DNA of 64,000 nucleotides from Streptomyces sp. NBC_01707 (GCF_041438805.1 NZ_CP109190.1:8742001-8806000); one strand, 5' to 3'; counted from the stretch's first letter, positions 33,366 through 43,256 are shown. The notes: generated by a model from the sequence alone, not told the origin. Numbers and translations are program-made.

Positions 33366-35021
33366 ATGTCCGACATCGCCGATAAGTCGCGTCGCAGTGC
33401 GAGCCGGGTGAAGCAGGCCGCATGGCGAGGGGCCGCACTCGGGGCTGCCTTCACTTTGGCCGCTCTCGTCCCTCCTGCCGTCGCGAACGCGGGGGCCGCC
33501 GACTCGGGTCGGCCCGTCGCCTCCGGCTCCGGCTCCGGCGAAATCGCGTGGACGACAGCTGATGTGGCGCCCGGCGCCCAGGTCCGCACCGGAGTTCTTC
33601 GGAACTCCGGCGTCGCCGCGGTATGGACGGTCACGGTGCAGGCGCCTGCTGTCAACCGCCTGACGGGTGTGGCCACATGGGCCCCGCTCGGCGACAGGGC
33701 CTGGGCCGATTCCACCGCCGGGCGTCTACGCGAAGCCGGGTTCGAACCGCGCCTGGAACAGGTGCTGTGGGACGAGTACGCCGACACCCCGCGCGGCACG
33801 ATGGGTTGGCAGGTCAGGGTCGGCCGGTATGCCAGCCAGGACCAGGCGGGCACCATGAACTCGGCCGTGTCGGCCGCCGGGTTCCGTACGTCCGTCGAAT
33901 GGACCGGCTACGACGGCCGGCAGGCGGCCGACGCGGAGAACATTCACGTCGCCGTTCTGGACCCGGCGCGTCTTCACGGGACGATCGCGGTCAGCGACGG
34001 TGGCAACGTGGCCGACCGAGAGAAGACCTCGGCGGTGGCCGCCCGACTCGGCTCACTGATCGGCGTCAACGGTGGCTTCTTCATCACGTCGGACTCCGAC
34101 GGTGTCCAGGGTACGGTGGCCGGCCTGTCCGCCGTGCACGGCAGGCTCGAGTCGATGGCGGTCGGTTCCCGTGCCGCGCTGATCCTGGGCGACGGGGGTC
34201 GGCGGCCGCGGATCGCCGACCTGTCCACCACGGTCACCGTACGGGCAGGAGCGGCAACGTACGGGGTGCAGGGAATCAACCGGGTGCCGGGCAAGGTCCG
34301 CAACTGCGGACGCCCCGGCGCCGCCCCCACCGACCAGCCCCGCCACGACACCACTTGTACCCTGGCGGACGACCTCGTGAAGTTCACCCCCGCGTTCCGC
34401 GCTCCGCTCCCCACGGGCCCGGGCGTCCAGACGGTCCTCGACAAGCACGGCATCGTGGTCTCCACAGGTGGCCGCGGTGGTGTCGCGCCGGAGCACGGCT
34501 CGGTCCTGCAGGGCACGGGGGCGGCCGGGAACTGGCTCATGGATCACGCACACGTCGGCAAGCGGCTGTCGTTGCGTGAGGTCGTCCGGGACTCCTCGGG
34601 GCGGCAGGTCAGGCTCGGCCCCGATGACAGCATCGTCAGTGCGGCTCCCACCCTCGTCGAGGACGGCCGCATCCACATCGATGCCGCCACCGAAGGCACG
34701 CTCGACCCGCAGGACCTCTCGTTCGGATTCGCCTGGTCCAACGTCCGCCAGCCCCGTACCCTGGCCGGCATCGACGGGCGGGGACGGCTGCTGCTGGTCA
34801 CGGTGGACGGGCGGCAGCCGGGAGTGAGCGAGGGCTTCACGCTGGGCGAGGCCGCGCGCTTCATGCGGTCGCTGGGCGCGGTGCAGGCTCTCAACCTCGA
34901 CGGAGGCGGGTCCTCCGCGATGGCGGTGAAGGGCTCCCTCGTCAACGTCACCTCGGACGCCACGGGTGAACGCGCCGTCGGCGACACGATTCAGGTCCTG
35001 CCGGGGCGTCGTAGCTCCTGA
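33366..35021 (+). CDS. Secreted phosphodiester glycosidase (NAGPA domain) with SPOR-like N-terminal domain
   Basis: 551 aa. ATG 33366 with AGGAG upstream. A long signal peptide (hydrophobic segment about 22-40, AVANAGA) precedes a SPOR-like repeat domain (about 105-190, GWQVRVGRYASQDQAG). The NAGPA domain carries IGVNGGFF and the signature LNLDGGGSSAM. Family members cleave phosphodiester-linked sugars such as the mannose-6-phosphate cap of lysosomal enzymes or teichoic-type polymers. Divergent from the EEP/phospholipase operon, so it extends the organophosphorus theme. Confidence 0.85.
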   Translation: MSDIADKSRRSASRVKQAAWRGAALGAAFTLAALVPPAVANAGAADSGRPVASGSGSGEIAWTTADVAPGAQVRTGVLRNSGVAAVWTVTVQAPAVNRLTGVATWAPLGDRAWADSTAGRLREAGFEPRLEQVLWDEYADTPRGTMGWQVRVGRYASQDQAGTMNSAVSAAGFRTSVEWTGYDGRQAADAENIHVAVLDPARLHGTIAVSDGGNVADREKTSAVAARLGSLIGVNGGFFITSDSDGVQGTVAGLSAVHGRLESMAVGSRAALILGDGGRRPRIADLSTTVTVRAGAATYGVQGINRVPGKVRNCGRPGAAPTDQPRHDTTCTLADDLVKFTPAFRAPLPTGPGVQTVLDKHGIVVSTGGRGGVAPEHGSVLQGTGAAGNWLMDHAHVGKRLSLREVVRDSSGRQVRLGPDDSIVSAAPTLVEDGRIHIDAATEGTLDPQDLSFGFAWSNVRQPRTLAGIDGRGRLLLVTVDGRQPGVSEGFTLGEAARFMRSLGAVQALNLDGGGSSAMAVKGSLVNVTSDATGERAVGDTIQVLPGRRSS

Positions 35022-35236
35022 CGCCGGGGGATCATCGGAGGCGGCGACCTGCCCGGCACCCGGGGCGTGCCCGGGCCGCCGCCCCCGGGCCCGGGCTCCG
35101 GTCAAGCCGCCTCCATGCCTGCGGCCCCGCAACGGGGTGATGCCTCGCGCCCCCGTACGGACCGTCTGCGATCGCGCCCACCGGCTTCGTTCGCGAGGCT
35201 GGGCTGAGCCGAGTCCGTACGTCCCCAGGAGCAGGC

Positions 35237-35500
35237 ATGCAGCAGGACAAGCACCCTTCCTACCGTCCCGTCGTCTTCCGCGACCGCTCCGCGGGCTACG
35301 CCTTCCTCACCCGGTCCACCGCGTCCAGCGACCAGACCATCGACTGGGACGACGGCAACACCTACCCGGTCATCGATGTGGAGATCTCCGCCGAGAGCCA
35401 CCCCTTCTTCACCGGCAAGGCCCGAGTCGTCGACACCGAGGGGCAGGTGGCGAAGTTCGAGCGGCGGTACGGGGAGGAAGGGAACAAGGACGCCTCCTGA
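35237..35500 (+). CDS. rpmE2: 50S ribosomal protein L31 type B
   Basis: 87 aa. The sequence ([56 protein letters not shown]) is characteristic. It lacks the CxxC zinc motif of the A-type, so it is the zinc-independent paralogue that replaces L31A during zinc limitation. In Streptomyces such genes are under Zur; I did not find a clear Zur box upstream. Confidence 0.93.
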   Translation: MQQDKHPSYRPVVFRDRSAGYAFLTRSTASSDQTIDWDDGNTYPVIDVEISAESHPFFTGKARVVDTEGQVAKFERRYGEEGNKDAS

Positions 35501-35561
35501 CGCATCACCGCGCCGCAGCCCCGCGTGGTGTCCGGACTCCGCCGACCGTCGCGCCGCCGTG

Positions 35562-35800
35562 CGCGGCCGGTCGTACGAACTTGAGGCAGAGACCGCCCTG
35601 CCGGGCACAGGAGCCGCGACCGAACTCGGCTTCCGGATCCGCACCGGGGGGCGAGCGGGGGTCGGCTACGACGCCGGCACCGGGTGCGCACCGCTGTCCC
35701 CCGACACGGTGAACAGCGCCTGCGGGTAAGCCTGTCATGGAGGCCTCCTCGGTCGAACTGTTCTGCCGCGACGGCCGGGTCACCATCAGCGGCCCGGACA
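35562..35800 (+). pseudogene. Remnant of a GH32 fructan hydrolase C-terminus
   Basis: RGRSYELEAETALPGTGAA followed by ELGFRIRTG and GVGYDAGTG (35562-35672) matches the start of the GH32 beta-sandwich. The later block SSVELFCRDGRVTIS (from about 35746) continues it in a different frame with about 50 residues missing between. The catalytic beta-propeller is gone. A fructokinase-like PfkB gene follows at 36134, the usual neighbour of levanase or sucrase genes. Confidence 0.6.
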
Positions 35801-36133
35801 CCTCATCGGCGCTGCCCGGCATGAACCGCTGCGACGGCTGCGGCTTCGCCACCGACGGCAGCCGCGAGAGCCGCGTCGTGTTCGTGTGCCAGGAAGAGAC
35901 CTGCTGGTCCGGCAACGCCGACACCAACGGTGCGCTCGACAGCGAGATCGTCACCGAGTGCCGAACTCCGCAGGACATCGCGGGTGTCAGTGCAGTCTTC
36001 GCCGACGGGCATGCGATGAAGCGTCGACCACTAACCGAGTCGCACCCTGACCTGGATGGATGCTGCCAGGCCTGCGGGGCGGAGGATGTCGACAGGACAC
36101 CGTCGTTTGCGCACTCTAGGAGATCCCACCCTC
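35801..36133. other. Region between GH32 remnant and PfkB gene
   Basis: An open plus frame continues through 35801-36050 with a Cys-containing segment (MNRCDGCGFATDG, VFVCQEETCW) that I cannot assign. The last 20 bp contain AGGAG, the ribosome site for the kinase. Confidence 0.35.
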
Positions 36134-37066
36134 ATGCTCGACAGACTCGACCTGCTGGTCATCGGCGAATGCGTCGCCGACATCGTCCGGCTGCCGGGTG
36201 CGGCCGATCAGGTCCACCCGGGCGGCAGCCCGGCCAATGTCGCGTACGGTCTGGCCCGGCTCGGGCGTAACGCCACGCTGCTCACCCAGCTCGGCCCGGA
36301 CGACAACGGGCGGCTGATCAGGGATCATCTGGCCACCGCCGGGGTCGAGGTCCGCACGGACGGCGCGACGACGCCCACCCCGTCCGCCGCCGTGACCCTG
36401 GACGGCGCCGGCCGGGCCGCGTACACCTTCGCGATCACCTGGACGCTGGACCCGGTCTCCCTGGACCGGCCGCCGCACCACGTGCACACGGGTTCCATCG
36501 CGGCGGTGATGAGCCCCGGCAACGCGACTGTCCTGGGCGCGGTCGAGTCACTGCGGGCGGGTGCGACGGTCAGCTACGACCCCAATGTGCGGCCCGAGTT
36601 GATGGGGGACCACGACGCGGCCGTGCGCGAGGTCGAGCGCTGTGTCGCACTCAGCGATGTGGTCAAGGCCAGTGACGAGGACCTGGAGTGGCTGTACCCG
36701 GGCCACGAGCCGGAACAGGTCGCCGAGCGGTGGCGCACCACCGGCCCGGCCCTCGTCCTCGTCACCCGAGGGGGTGACGGCGCGCTGGCCGTGTTCGCGG
36801 GCGGGCACGTGACGGTCGACGCCCTTCCCACCGACGTCGTCGACACGGTGGGTGCGGGCGACGCCTTCATGTCGGGCACGCTGCACGCTCTCGCCTCGCG
36901 AGGGCTGCTCGGCGCGGGGAGCCGGGAACGGCTGCGTTCCCTGGACCGGGACACCGTGACCGATGTCCTGCGCCACGCGGCGGCCTCGGCCGCCGTGACC
37001 GTCGCACGGGCGGGCGCCAACCCGCCGGACGAGGCGGAGTTGGAGGAGGCGCTCAGCCGCTTCTGA
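36134..37066 (+). CDS. PfkB-family sugar kinase, fructokinase-like
   Basis: 310 aa from ATG 36134. N-terminal signature IGECVADIV...HPGGSPANVAYGLARLG and the C-terminal ATP/anion hole DTVGAGDAFMSG with the catalytic Asp are intact. It phosphorylates fructose or a related sugar in the cytoplasm. The GH32 remnant just upstream favours fructose. Confidence 0.88.
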   Translation: MLDRLDLLVIGECVADIVRLPGAADQVHPGGSPANVAYGLARLGRNATLLTQLGPDDNGRLIRDHLATAGVEVRTDGATTPTPSAAVTLDGAGRAAYTFAITWTLDPVSLDRPPHHVHTGSIAAVMSPGNATVLGAVESLRAGATVSYDPNVRPELMGDHDAAVREVERCVALSDVVKASDEDLEWLYPGHEPEQVAERWRTTGPALVLVTRGGDGALAVFAGGHVTVDALPTDVVDTVGAGDAFMSGTLHALASRGLLGAGSRERLRSLDRDTVTDVLRHAAASAAVTVARAGANPPDEAELEEALSRF

Positions 37067-37075
37067 ACAGGGTCC

Positions 37076-37128
37076 GGGCATGACGGTGCCACCGCCCCCC
37101 TCGCGGGAACGGTGGCACCGTCATGCCC
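37076..37128. terminator. Strong bidirectional terminator hairpin
   Basis: Perfect 19-bp arms (37076-37094 and 37110-37128) around a 15-nt loop, between the converging PfkB and membrane-protein genes. Confidence 0.9.
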
Positions 37129-37169
37129 TGCCCTCGGCGTGCGAGTGGGAGGCCCGCATCACCCGGTCG

Positions 37170-38483
37170 TCACCCGTGCGCCTCCCGGTGCGGCGGCGGG
37201 AGCAGATGCGGTGTGCTGTCGTCGTCGAGGAACTCCACGACCGCGAGGGCGAAGAGTGCCGCGATCGCGATCCATACGGTGACCATCGCCGTCGGCCGGT
37301 CCCACACGATCAGCACAACGGCGGCCACCACGACGACCGTCCAGTTCAGCGGGTCCTTCGCCCGGTGCACCCAGGCGCCGACCGGACCGCCGGTGATCCC
37401 GGCCGCGTCGCGTACGGCTCCGATGCCGCCGTTCCACATGGCCTTGACCCGGGTGGCGGCGCGACCCTCGCCGGAGAGCCAGGCGGCGAGAGCGACCACC
37501 ACGCCCAGAGTGATCACCATCCGGACCCCGGCGCGGAGGTAGCCGACCAGCGCATCGAAAATCGAACCGGCCGCCGACTGCGACACCGGCGCCGGGAGGC
37601 TGTCCAGGTAGAACGCACGGAACACCCACAACGCCACGCCGAGCACCGCGGCGCCCACCGCGACCGCGAGGGCCGCGGTGACCAGCGCGCGGCGTCGGCG
37701 CACGGCGAGCAGCACCCCACCGGCGGCGAGCACGAGGGTCAGCAACGGCAGCCAGAAACCGACGATCTGCAGCAGCCGGAACCCCTTCTTGGCCTTGCCG
37801 ATCGCATCGGACGTCAGCACGGTGAAGTCGGTGTGGATCTCGGGAATCTTCGCGGCGATCGTCAACCCGTGGTCGACCAGAAGCTGTTTCACCCGGTCGA
37901 TCACCGGGGCGAGATCGATGACGACCGTGTCGTCGGTGAGCTTCACGGCCCCGCCTCCGCTGCCGGTCAGCGCCTTGACGGCCGCTGCGTGGGCGTCCCG
38001 GTTGAGGGCGACCCACACCCTCTCGAAGGCGTCGGAGGTCACGAACCTGTCCACCGTCCCGTGCACGAAGTTCGAGACGCCGGTGGTGATCGGGCCGCTG
38101 AGCCGCCCCAGCGCCTTGTCGACGACCGGCCGGTCCGCGGGGGCCACCTGTTCCAGGAGGGCGTGGATGTCCAGATGCGTCATCACGGCATCGGTGACGC
38201 GGTTCGACACGGCGGCCTGGACATCGGGATCGGAGGCCAGGGGCTTCACCATCGCCACATACCGGTCGGTGTCACCGATGTCGTTCTTGGCCCAGGCGGC
38301 GACGATGCCGAGTGGGGTGAGGACGGCCGCGACGAGGATCAGCAGCACAGCGAAGAACGAACGGATCCGGGGCCGGGACCGCGCCGGAGTTCGCGCCTCC
38401 AGTTGCGCCATCCGTGCGCGCAGCGCATCCAGCTCGGCACGGGAGGGGGAGGAATCCAAGTGATCGGGGTCCGGTGTTGCCAT
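37170..38483 (-). CDS. Integral membrane protein with a long extracytoplasmic loop
   Basis: 437 aa from ATG 38483. A Ser/Arg-rich N-terminus with a short coiled coil (AELDALRARMAQLEA) precedes a membrane segment (about 43-65). A roughly 190-aa hydrophilic loop with NDIGDTDRYVAMVKPLASDPDVQAAV follows, then four or five further membrane segments. This matches widespread actinobacterial membrane proteins of unknown function. Convergent with the PfkB gene. Confidence 0.75.
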   Translation of the reverse strand: MATPDPDHLDSSPSRAELDALRARMAQLEARTPARSRPRIRSFFAVLLILVAAVLTPLGIVAAWAKNDIGDTDRYVAMVKPLASDPDVQAAVSNRVTDAVMTHLDIHALLEQVAPADRPVVDKALGRLSGPITTGVSNFVHGTVDRFVTSDAFERVWVALNRDAHAAAVKALTGSGGGAVKLTDDTVVIDLAPVIDRVKQLLVDHGLTIAAKIPEIHTDFTVLTSDAIGKAKKGFRLLQIVGFWLPLLTLVLAAGGVLLAVRRRRALVTAALAVAVGAAVLGVALWVFRAFYLDSLPAPVSQSAAGSIFDALVGYLRAGVRMVITLGVVVALAAWLSGEGRAATRVKAMWNGGIGAVRDAAGITGGPVGAWVHRAKDPLNWTVVVVAAVVLIVWDRPTAMVTVWIAIAALFALAVVEFLDDDSTPHLLPPPHREAHG

Positions 38484-38680
38484 GACCCAAGGGGATGCCC
38501 TGCGCGTCCGTGCAGCGCGGCGAGTTGCTGCGAAAGGGTGAGCAGGGGGGCTCGCGGGGGTGCACGGTTCACGCCCCTGGGCCTCGCGCGCCCCCGTTCG
38601 GCCCAGTAAGCGCATCCTCGTGGGGGCGACTGCCGTTCGACACCCGGCAGGCGTGATCGATCACGGAATCGGAGCAGCGA

Positions 38681-39847
38681 GTGGCGAGGGGATACGTACT
38701 CGACGGCGGCGTGCAGCCGGATACGGAGCGGGAGACGGAACGGCTCAGGTCCGCCCGACCCTTGACCGTGCCCGGCCAGGGCCCCGGCCCGGCCCCCGTA
38801 CGGACCGCGGTCCTGGAAGCCGTCGCGGGGTGGGTGCCGGGGGAGCCGGTGGGCAATGACGCGTTGCCCGCGGCGTGGGGCGTGGACGACGCGTGGGTAC
38901 GCGCCCGCACCGGAATCGTCAGCCGGCACCGCGCCGGGGTGGGACTGGCCACCGGGGACATCGCCTTCGAAGCGGCCCGGAAACTGGTCGGCGACGGCGG
39001 TTCGACCGCCGCCGGGCCGGTGGACGCACTCGTGCTCGCGACCGCCACCCCGGACCATCCCTGCCCCGCCACGGCCCCCGCCCTCGCTGCCCGCCTCGGT
39101 CTGGGAACGGTCCCCGCATTCGACATCGGCGCCGCATGCAGCGGCTTCGTCTACGGGCTCGCCGTCTGCCGGGGACTTGTGGCCTCCGGTCTCCACGACC
39201 GGGTGCTGCTGGTGGGCGCAGATGTGTACTCGGCCTGGCTGGACCCGGCCGACCGGTCGGCGGGCGTGGTGTTCGGCGACGGGGCCGGGGCGGCAGTCGT
39301 GGGGGCCGGTCGGGCGGGGACCCCCGGAGAGCTGCTCGCCTTCGACCTGGGCAGCGACGGCACCGGGTACGACCTGATCACCGTGCCCGGGGGCGGTGCG
39401 CGGTCCCGCTCGACGCCGGCGCGGGCCGCCGAGGGCGACGAGTTCTTCCGTATGCAGGGACCTGCCGTGTACCAGCACGCCGTCGAGCGGATGACGGGAT
39501 CCTGCCGGGCGCTGCTGGCCAAGGTGGGGTGGGACGCCGCCGATGTCGACCACTTCGTCCCGCACCAGGCCAACGCGCGGATTCTGCGGGCGGTGTCCGC
39601 CCGCCTCGGCATCGACGCGCGGCGGTGTGTCACGCACCTCGAACGGGTGGGGAACACAGGCGCCGCATCGATTCCGCTGGCGCTCGCCGACGCCGCCGCC
39701 GAGGGCCGGTTCCGAGCCGGCGACCAGATGCTGATCACCGCCTTCGGAGGCGGTCTGACCTGGGGATCCGCTGCTCTTCGCTGGCCGGGAACCCGTATGA
39801 ACGACGCACGGTGCGTGACGGAGGGAACAGAACATGACGCAGGCTGA
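38681..39847 (+). CDS. Beta-ketoacyl synthase III (FabH-like)
   Basis: 388 aa from GTG 38681 with GGAG upstream. The thiolase-fold triad is present: Cys in GAACSGF, His in VPHQANARI, Asn in VGNTGAAS. N-terminally it has an atypical extension of about 40 aa. KAS III enzymes condense an acyl-CoA starter with malonyl-ACP. First gene of a six-gene operon; its stop overlaps the next start by 14 bp. Confidence 0.92.
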   Translation: MARGYVLDGGVQPDTERETERLRSARPLTVPGQGPGPAPVRTAVLEAVAGWVPGEPVGNDALPAAWGVDDAWVRARTGIVSRHRAGVGLATGDIAFEAARKLVGDGGSTAAGPVDALVLATATPDHPCPATAPALAARLGLGTVPAFDIGAACSGFVYGLAVCRGLVASGLHDRVLLVGADVYSAWLDPADRSAGVVFGDGAGAAVVGAGRAGTPGELLAFDLGSDGTGYDLITVPGGGARSRSTPARAAEGDEFFRMQGPAVYQHAVERMTGSCRALLAKVGWDAADVDHFVPHQANARILRAVSARLGIDARRCVTHLERVGNTGAASIPLALADAAAEGRFRAGDQMLITAFGGGLTWGSAALRWPGTRMNDARCVTEGTEHDAG

Positions 39848-41063
39848 CATGGGGGTCGCGGTGACGGGAGTGGGACTGGTGACCCCCGCCGGCGCCGATG
39901 AACACACCTTCTGGGAGGGCCTTTGCGCGGGGCGCTCCATGGCGCGGCGCTGCGACGACCTGGCAGGACTGCCGGTCGACTTCGCCTGCCCGGTCGACGG
40001 GATCGACCTGGACCTGGTGGTGGGCGGCCGATCGGTATGGCGGATGGGACGGTTCGTGAAACTGGCCCTGATCGCCGCCCGGCAGGCCGTCGCGGACGCC
40101 GGACTCTCCCCGGAGACCTGGGACGGATCCAGGGTCGGAGTGGTGGTCGGCGTCGGCGTCGGCGGCGTGTCCCTGCTCGTCGACAACGTGCGCAAACTGG
40201 ACGACGCCGGACCGGAGGCGGTCTCTCCGCTACTGGTGCCGATGATGATTCCGAACGCGGCGGCAGGCGAGGTCGCGATCGAACTCCGCGCTCAGGGCCC
40301 CAGCCTCGCGCCCGCCACCGCCTGCGCCTCCGGGTCCACCGCGATCGCCGTCGCCCGTGACCTGCTGACCAGCGGCCGGTGCGACACCGTGGTGGCCGGC
40401 GGGGCGGAGTCCGTGCTGACACCCCTGGTGGTGGCGGCCTTCGCGAAGATGGGGGCGCTCTCCACCCGGACAAGCGATCCGGCGGGCGCGTCGCGGCCGT
40501 TCGCCGCGGACCGGGACGGGTTCGTCCTCGGCGAGGGCGCCGCCATGCTCGTACTGGAGCGGACCGCCGACGCCCGTGCCCGCGGCGGCCGGCTGCGTGC
40601 GCTGCTGACCGGCGCGGGTGCCAGTACGGACGCCCGCCACCCCACAGCTCCCGCACCCGACGGCCGCGGTGCGCAACAGGCGGTGGAGGCCGCGCTGTAC
40701 GAGGCGGGCTGGACCCCCCGCGATGTCGACCACATCAACGCGCACGGGACGTCCACCCCGCTGAACGACGCGATGGAGACCGAACTCGTATCCCGGCTCT
40801 TCCCGCACCGTCCCTCCCTCACCGCCGCGAAGGGGGTGATCGGGCACACCCTCGCCGCTGCCGGTGCGATCGAGGCGGTGGCGACCGTACTGACGCTGGA
40901 ACATGGCGTCGTTCCGCCGATCGCCAACCTGGACGCCCTGCCGGACGGGTGGGACCTCGACTGCGTGACCAAGGAGCCGCGCCGGCAGGACGTCCGACGG
41001 GCTGTCAGCCACTCCTTCGGTTTCGGCGGACACAACGTCGCGCTGGCCTTCGAGCGTGCCTGA
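39834..41063 (+). CDS. Beta-ketoacyl-ACP synthase II-type (KAS 1)
   Basis: 409 aa. Active-site Cys in TACASGSTA, His in NAHGTSTPLND and His in GVIGHTLAAAGA are all present, so this is an active elongating synthase and not a chain length factor. It overlaps the KAS III gene by 14 bp, implying coupled translation. Confidence 0.93.
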   Translation: MTQADMGVAVTGVGLVTPAGADEHTFWEGLCAGRSMARRCDDLAGLPVDFACPVDGIDLDLVVGGRSVWRMGRFVKLALIAARQAVADAGLSPETWDGSRVGVVVGVGVGGVSLLVDNVRKLDDAGPEAVSPLLVPMMIPNAAAGEVAIELRAQGPSLAPATACASGSTAIAVARDLLTSGRCDTVVAGGAESVLTPLVVAAFAKMGALSTRTSDPAGASRPFAADRDGFVLGEGAAMLVLERTADARARGGRLRALLTGAGASTDARHPTAPAPDGRGAQQAVEAALYEAGWTPRDVDHINAHGTSTPLNDAMETELVSRLFPHRPSLTAAKGVIGHTLAAAGAIEAVATVLTLEHGVVPPIANLDALPDGWDLDCVTKEPRRQDVRRAVSHSFGFGGHNVALAFERA

Positions 41064-41134
41064 CCGGTTGTCCCGCCTGTGCGACGGACGGCGAGGGAGT
41101 GTGTCCTCGCCGTTCATTGATCGTTCTAGTACTC

Positions 41135-42994
41135 ATGACCGCAACGATCGACAGCATCGCCACCGAGTCCACGGCGGACACCCTCAAAGGTGTGCTCTTC
41201 GGGAGCAACTTCCGCCAGGAGCACAGCTCCTGGCGTCGGCTGATCGCCACGGAACCGTTCCGCCGTCCCGCCGACCGCACACCCGACGCGCGCCTCTCCC
41301 TCGCGTACGAACGGCTGAAAATCCTCAACAGCACGCTCGACAGCGCCGCCGGAACGGCCACCGACCCGCGCGCCCTCGCCGCCCTGCACGAGTGGATCGG
41401 CCCGGTGGATCCGGCGCTCACCACCGTCGCGGGGATCCACTACAACCTCTTCCTCGGCAGCCTCCTCGACCATGACGCCGACACCCGTCGCGATCTTTCG
41501 GACTTCCTCCGACTGCGGCGCATCGGCACCTTCCTCTGTACGGAGGTGGCGCACGGCAATGATGCGGTGGCCGTCGAGACGACCGCGACGTACGACCGCG
41601 CACGTGACGGATTCGTCCTGCACACCCCGCACTCCGGGGCACAGAAGTTCATGCCCAATGCCAGCCCGGCCGGCGGCCCCAAGACCGGACTGGTCGCGGC
41701 ACGCCTGCTGGCCGACGGCGCCGACCACGGGGTCTACCTCTTCCTGGTGCCCCTGACCGACGAGGTGCGGCCGCTGCCCGGGGTGCGGGTCCGCAGGCTC
41801 CCGGCACGCCTGGGCAGCCCGGTCGACCACTGTCTGACCTCCTTCGATCAGGTCTTCGTGGAACGCGAGGCGCTGCTCGGCGGCGAGCACGGACGGGTCG
41901 GCGACAACGGGGAGTTCAGCAGCGCCATGGGCAACCGCAGGCGTCGCTTCCTCACCTCGATCGGGCGCGTCACGATCGGCAAGATCTCCATGAGCGCCTG
42001 CGCTGTCGGCGCCGCGCGCGCGACGCTGGCCGTCGCGGTCCGCTACGGCGGCCACCGGTACATCTCCGGCCCGCGCGCCACGCAGCCGGTGCCGGTGATC
42101 GCCCACCGCAGCCACCACGGGCCACTGGCCGAGGCGACGGCCACCGTCTTCGCGATGAGCCTGCTGCACCGCAGAGTCCTCGACCGGTGGGAGGCACAGG
42201 CGGGTACGGCGACGGAGCGGGCCGAGGCGGAGCGGCTGGTCGCCGTCGCGAAGGGGTGGATCACCTGGCGGGCTCGTGCGGTCATCGTCGAGTGCCGTGA
42301 ACGGTGCGGAGCGCAGGCGTTGTTGGAGCACAACGGCATGGCCGACCTCGTAGCCGGTGCGGAGGGCGTGATCACCGCCGAGGGGGACAACCTGGCCATC
42401 CACGCCAAGGCCGCCGCCGAGATGCTGTTCACCGCTCCGCAGACCTCACAGGACAGCGCGCCTGATGCCGAGCCCGGAGATCTCGCCGACCCCCGGTTCC
42501 TCGGGCGGTTGCACGCGCATGTCGAGGATCTCTGGTTCGCCCGGGCCCGGGCGCGGATGAGCGACGCCCGGAACGACGGTCCGCTGGACCGGTGGAACGC
42601 GGCGTCCGGGCCGGCGCTGCGCGGCGTCGAGGCCCACGCCCACCGGCAGGCGGCGGAGGCGTACGCGCACGCGGTCGCCGGCCTGCCCGAGGGGCCCGCA
42701 CGTGACCGACTCGCTGAACTGCAGAGGCTGTTCGCCCTGCGTTGGGTGGACCGCAACAGCGGCGATCTGCTCGCGGCCGGTCGTCTGACCGTCGAGCAGG
42801 TCAACAGTCTGCCGGACGTCGTCGAGAGGCTCGTCGCAGATGTCGCCGCGCATCTGCCCATCCTGATCGAGTCCTTCGCGCTGCCGGAGGAGGTGCTCGC
42901 GGACTGGCCCATCGCAGGCGCCGACTACGCCGACGCGTACGACGACCCGGAGGCGGCGTGGCAGACCGCCGCCAAGACCGAGGGGGAGCGGTGA
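41135..42994 (+). CDS. Acyl-CoA oxidase/dehydrogenase-like flavoprotein
   Basis: 619 aa. The peroxisomal-type acyl-CoA oxidase layout is visible: N-terminal helical domain, the FAD-contact block GTFLCTEVAHGNDA, HTPHSGAQKFMPNAS and IGRVTIGKISMSACAVGAAR, with a long C-terminal helical half. Within a carrier-protein operon it probably desaturates an acyl-thioester (inference). ATG 41135 has no clear ribosome site; 71 bp separate it from the KAS gene. Confidence 0.88.
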   Translation: MTATIDSIATESTADTLKGVLFGSNFRQEHSSWRRLIATEPFRRPADRTPDARLSLAYERLKILNSTLDSAAGTATDPRALAALHEWIGPVDPALTTVAGIHYNLFLGSLLDHDADTRRDLSDFLRLRRIGTFLCTEVAHGNDAVAVETTATYDRARDGFVLHTPHSGAQKFMPNASPAGGPKTGLVAARLLADGADHGVYLFLVPLTDEVRPLPGVRVRRLPARLGSPVDHCLTSFDQVFVEREALLGGEHGRVGDNGEFSSAMGNRRRRFLTSIGRVTIGKISMSACAVGAARATLAVAVRYGGHRYISGPRATQPVPVIAHRSHHGPLAEATATVFAMSLLHRRVLDRWEAQAGTATERAEAERLVAVAKGWITWRARAVIVECRERCGAQALLEHNGMADLVAGAEGVITAEGDNLAIHAKAAAEMLFTAPQTSQDSAPDAEPGDLADPRFLGRLHAHVEDLWFARARARMSDARNDGPLDRWNAASGPALRGVEAHAHRQAAEAYAHAVAGLPEGPARDRLAELQRLFALRWVDRNSGDLLAAGRLTVEQVNSLPDVVERLVADVAAHLPILIESFALPEEVLADWPIAGADYADAYDDPEAAWQTAAKTEGER

Positions 42995-43167
42995 CGGCCC
43001 CGCAGGAGCGGGCGACCGCCGGGCGGGCACGCCGGGTACGGGAGGCCGCGGCGGCCCTCGGTGTCCGGGCCGTGCTGCTGGCGTACTGGGGCACCACCTC
43101 CCTTCTCGCCCGGCGCCGTGCGAACGCGCGTACGGGCGTAGGCGAATCGGTTCGCCGCAAGGCGTAA
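42991..43167 (+). CDS. 58-aa basic protein
   Basis: GTG 42991 overlaps the flavoprotein stop (GTGA). The product has an Arg-rich N-terminus, a short hydrophobic stretch (GVRAVLLAYWGTTSLL) and a basic tail; it could be a small membrane-associated protein. No recognised family. Its position in the operon argues that it is real. Confidence 0.55.
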   Translation: MTAPQERATAGRARRVREAAAALGVRAVLLAYWGTTSLLARRRANARTGVGESVRRKA

Positions 43168-43256
43168 CTGGAGGAACGTCATCCCGTTACTTCGGCGTCG
43201 GGACGGTGCATTCATCGGGCTCGACGCACCTGCACCACAGAGTGAAGAGGAAGATC

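Noticed and set aside
40379..41134. Extension of the acyl-CoA oxidase frame into the KAS gene
   Set aside because: Shadow sequence of the KAS frame; homologous sequence begins at MTATIDS, 41135.
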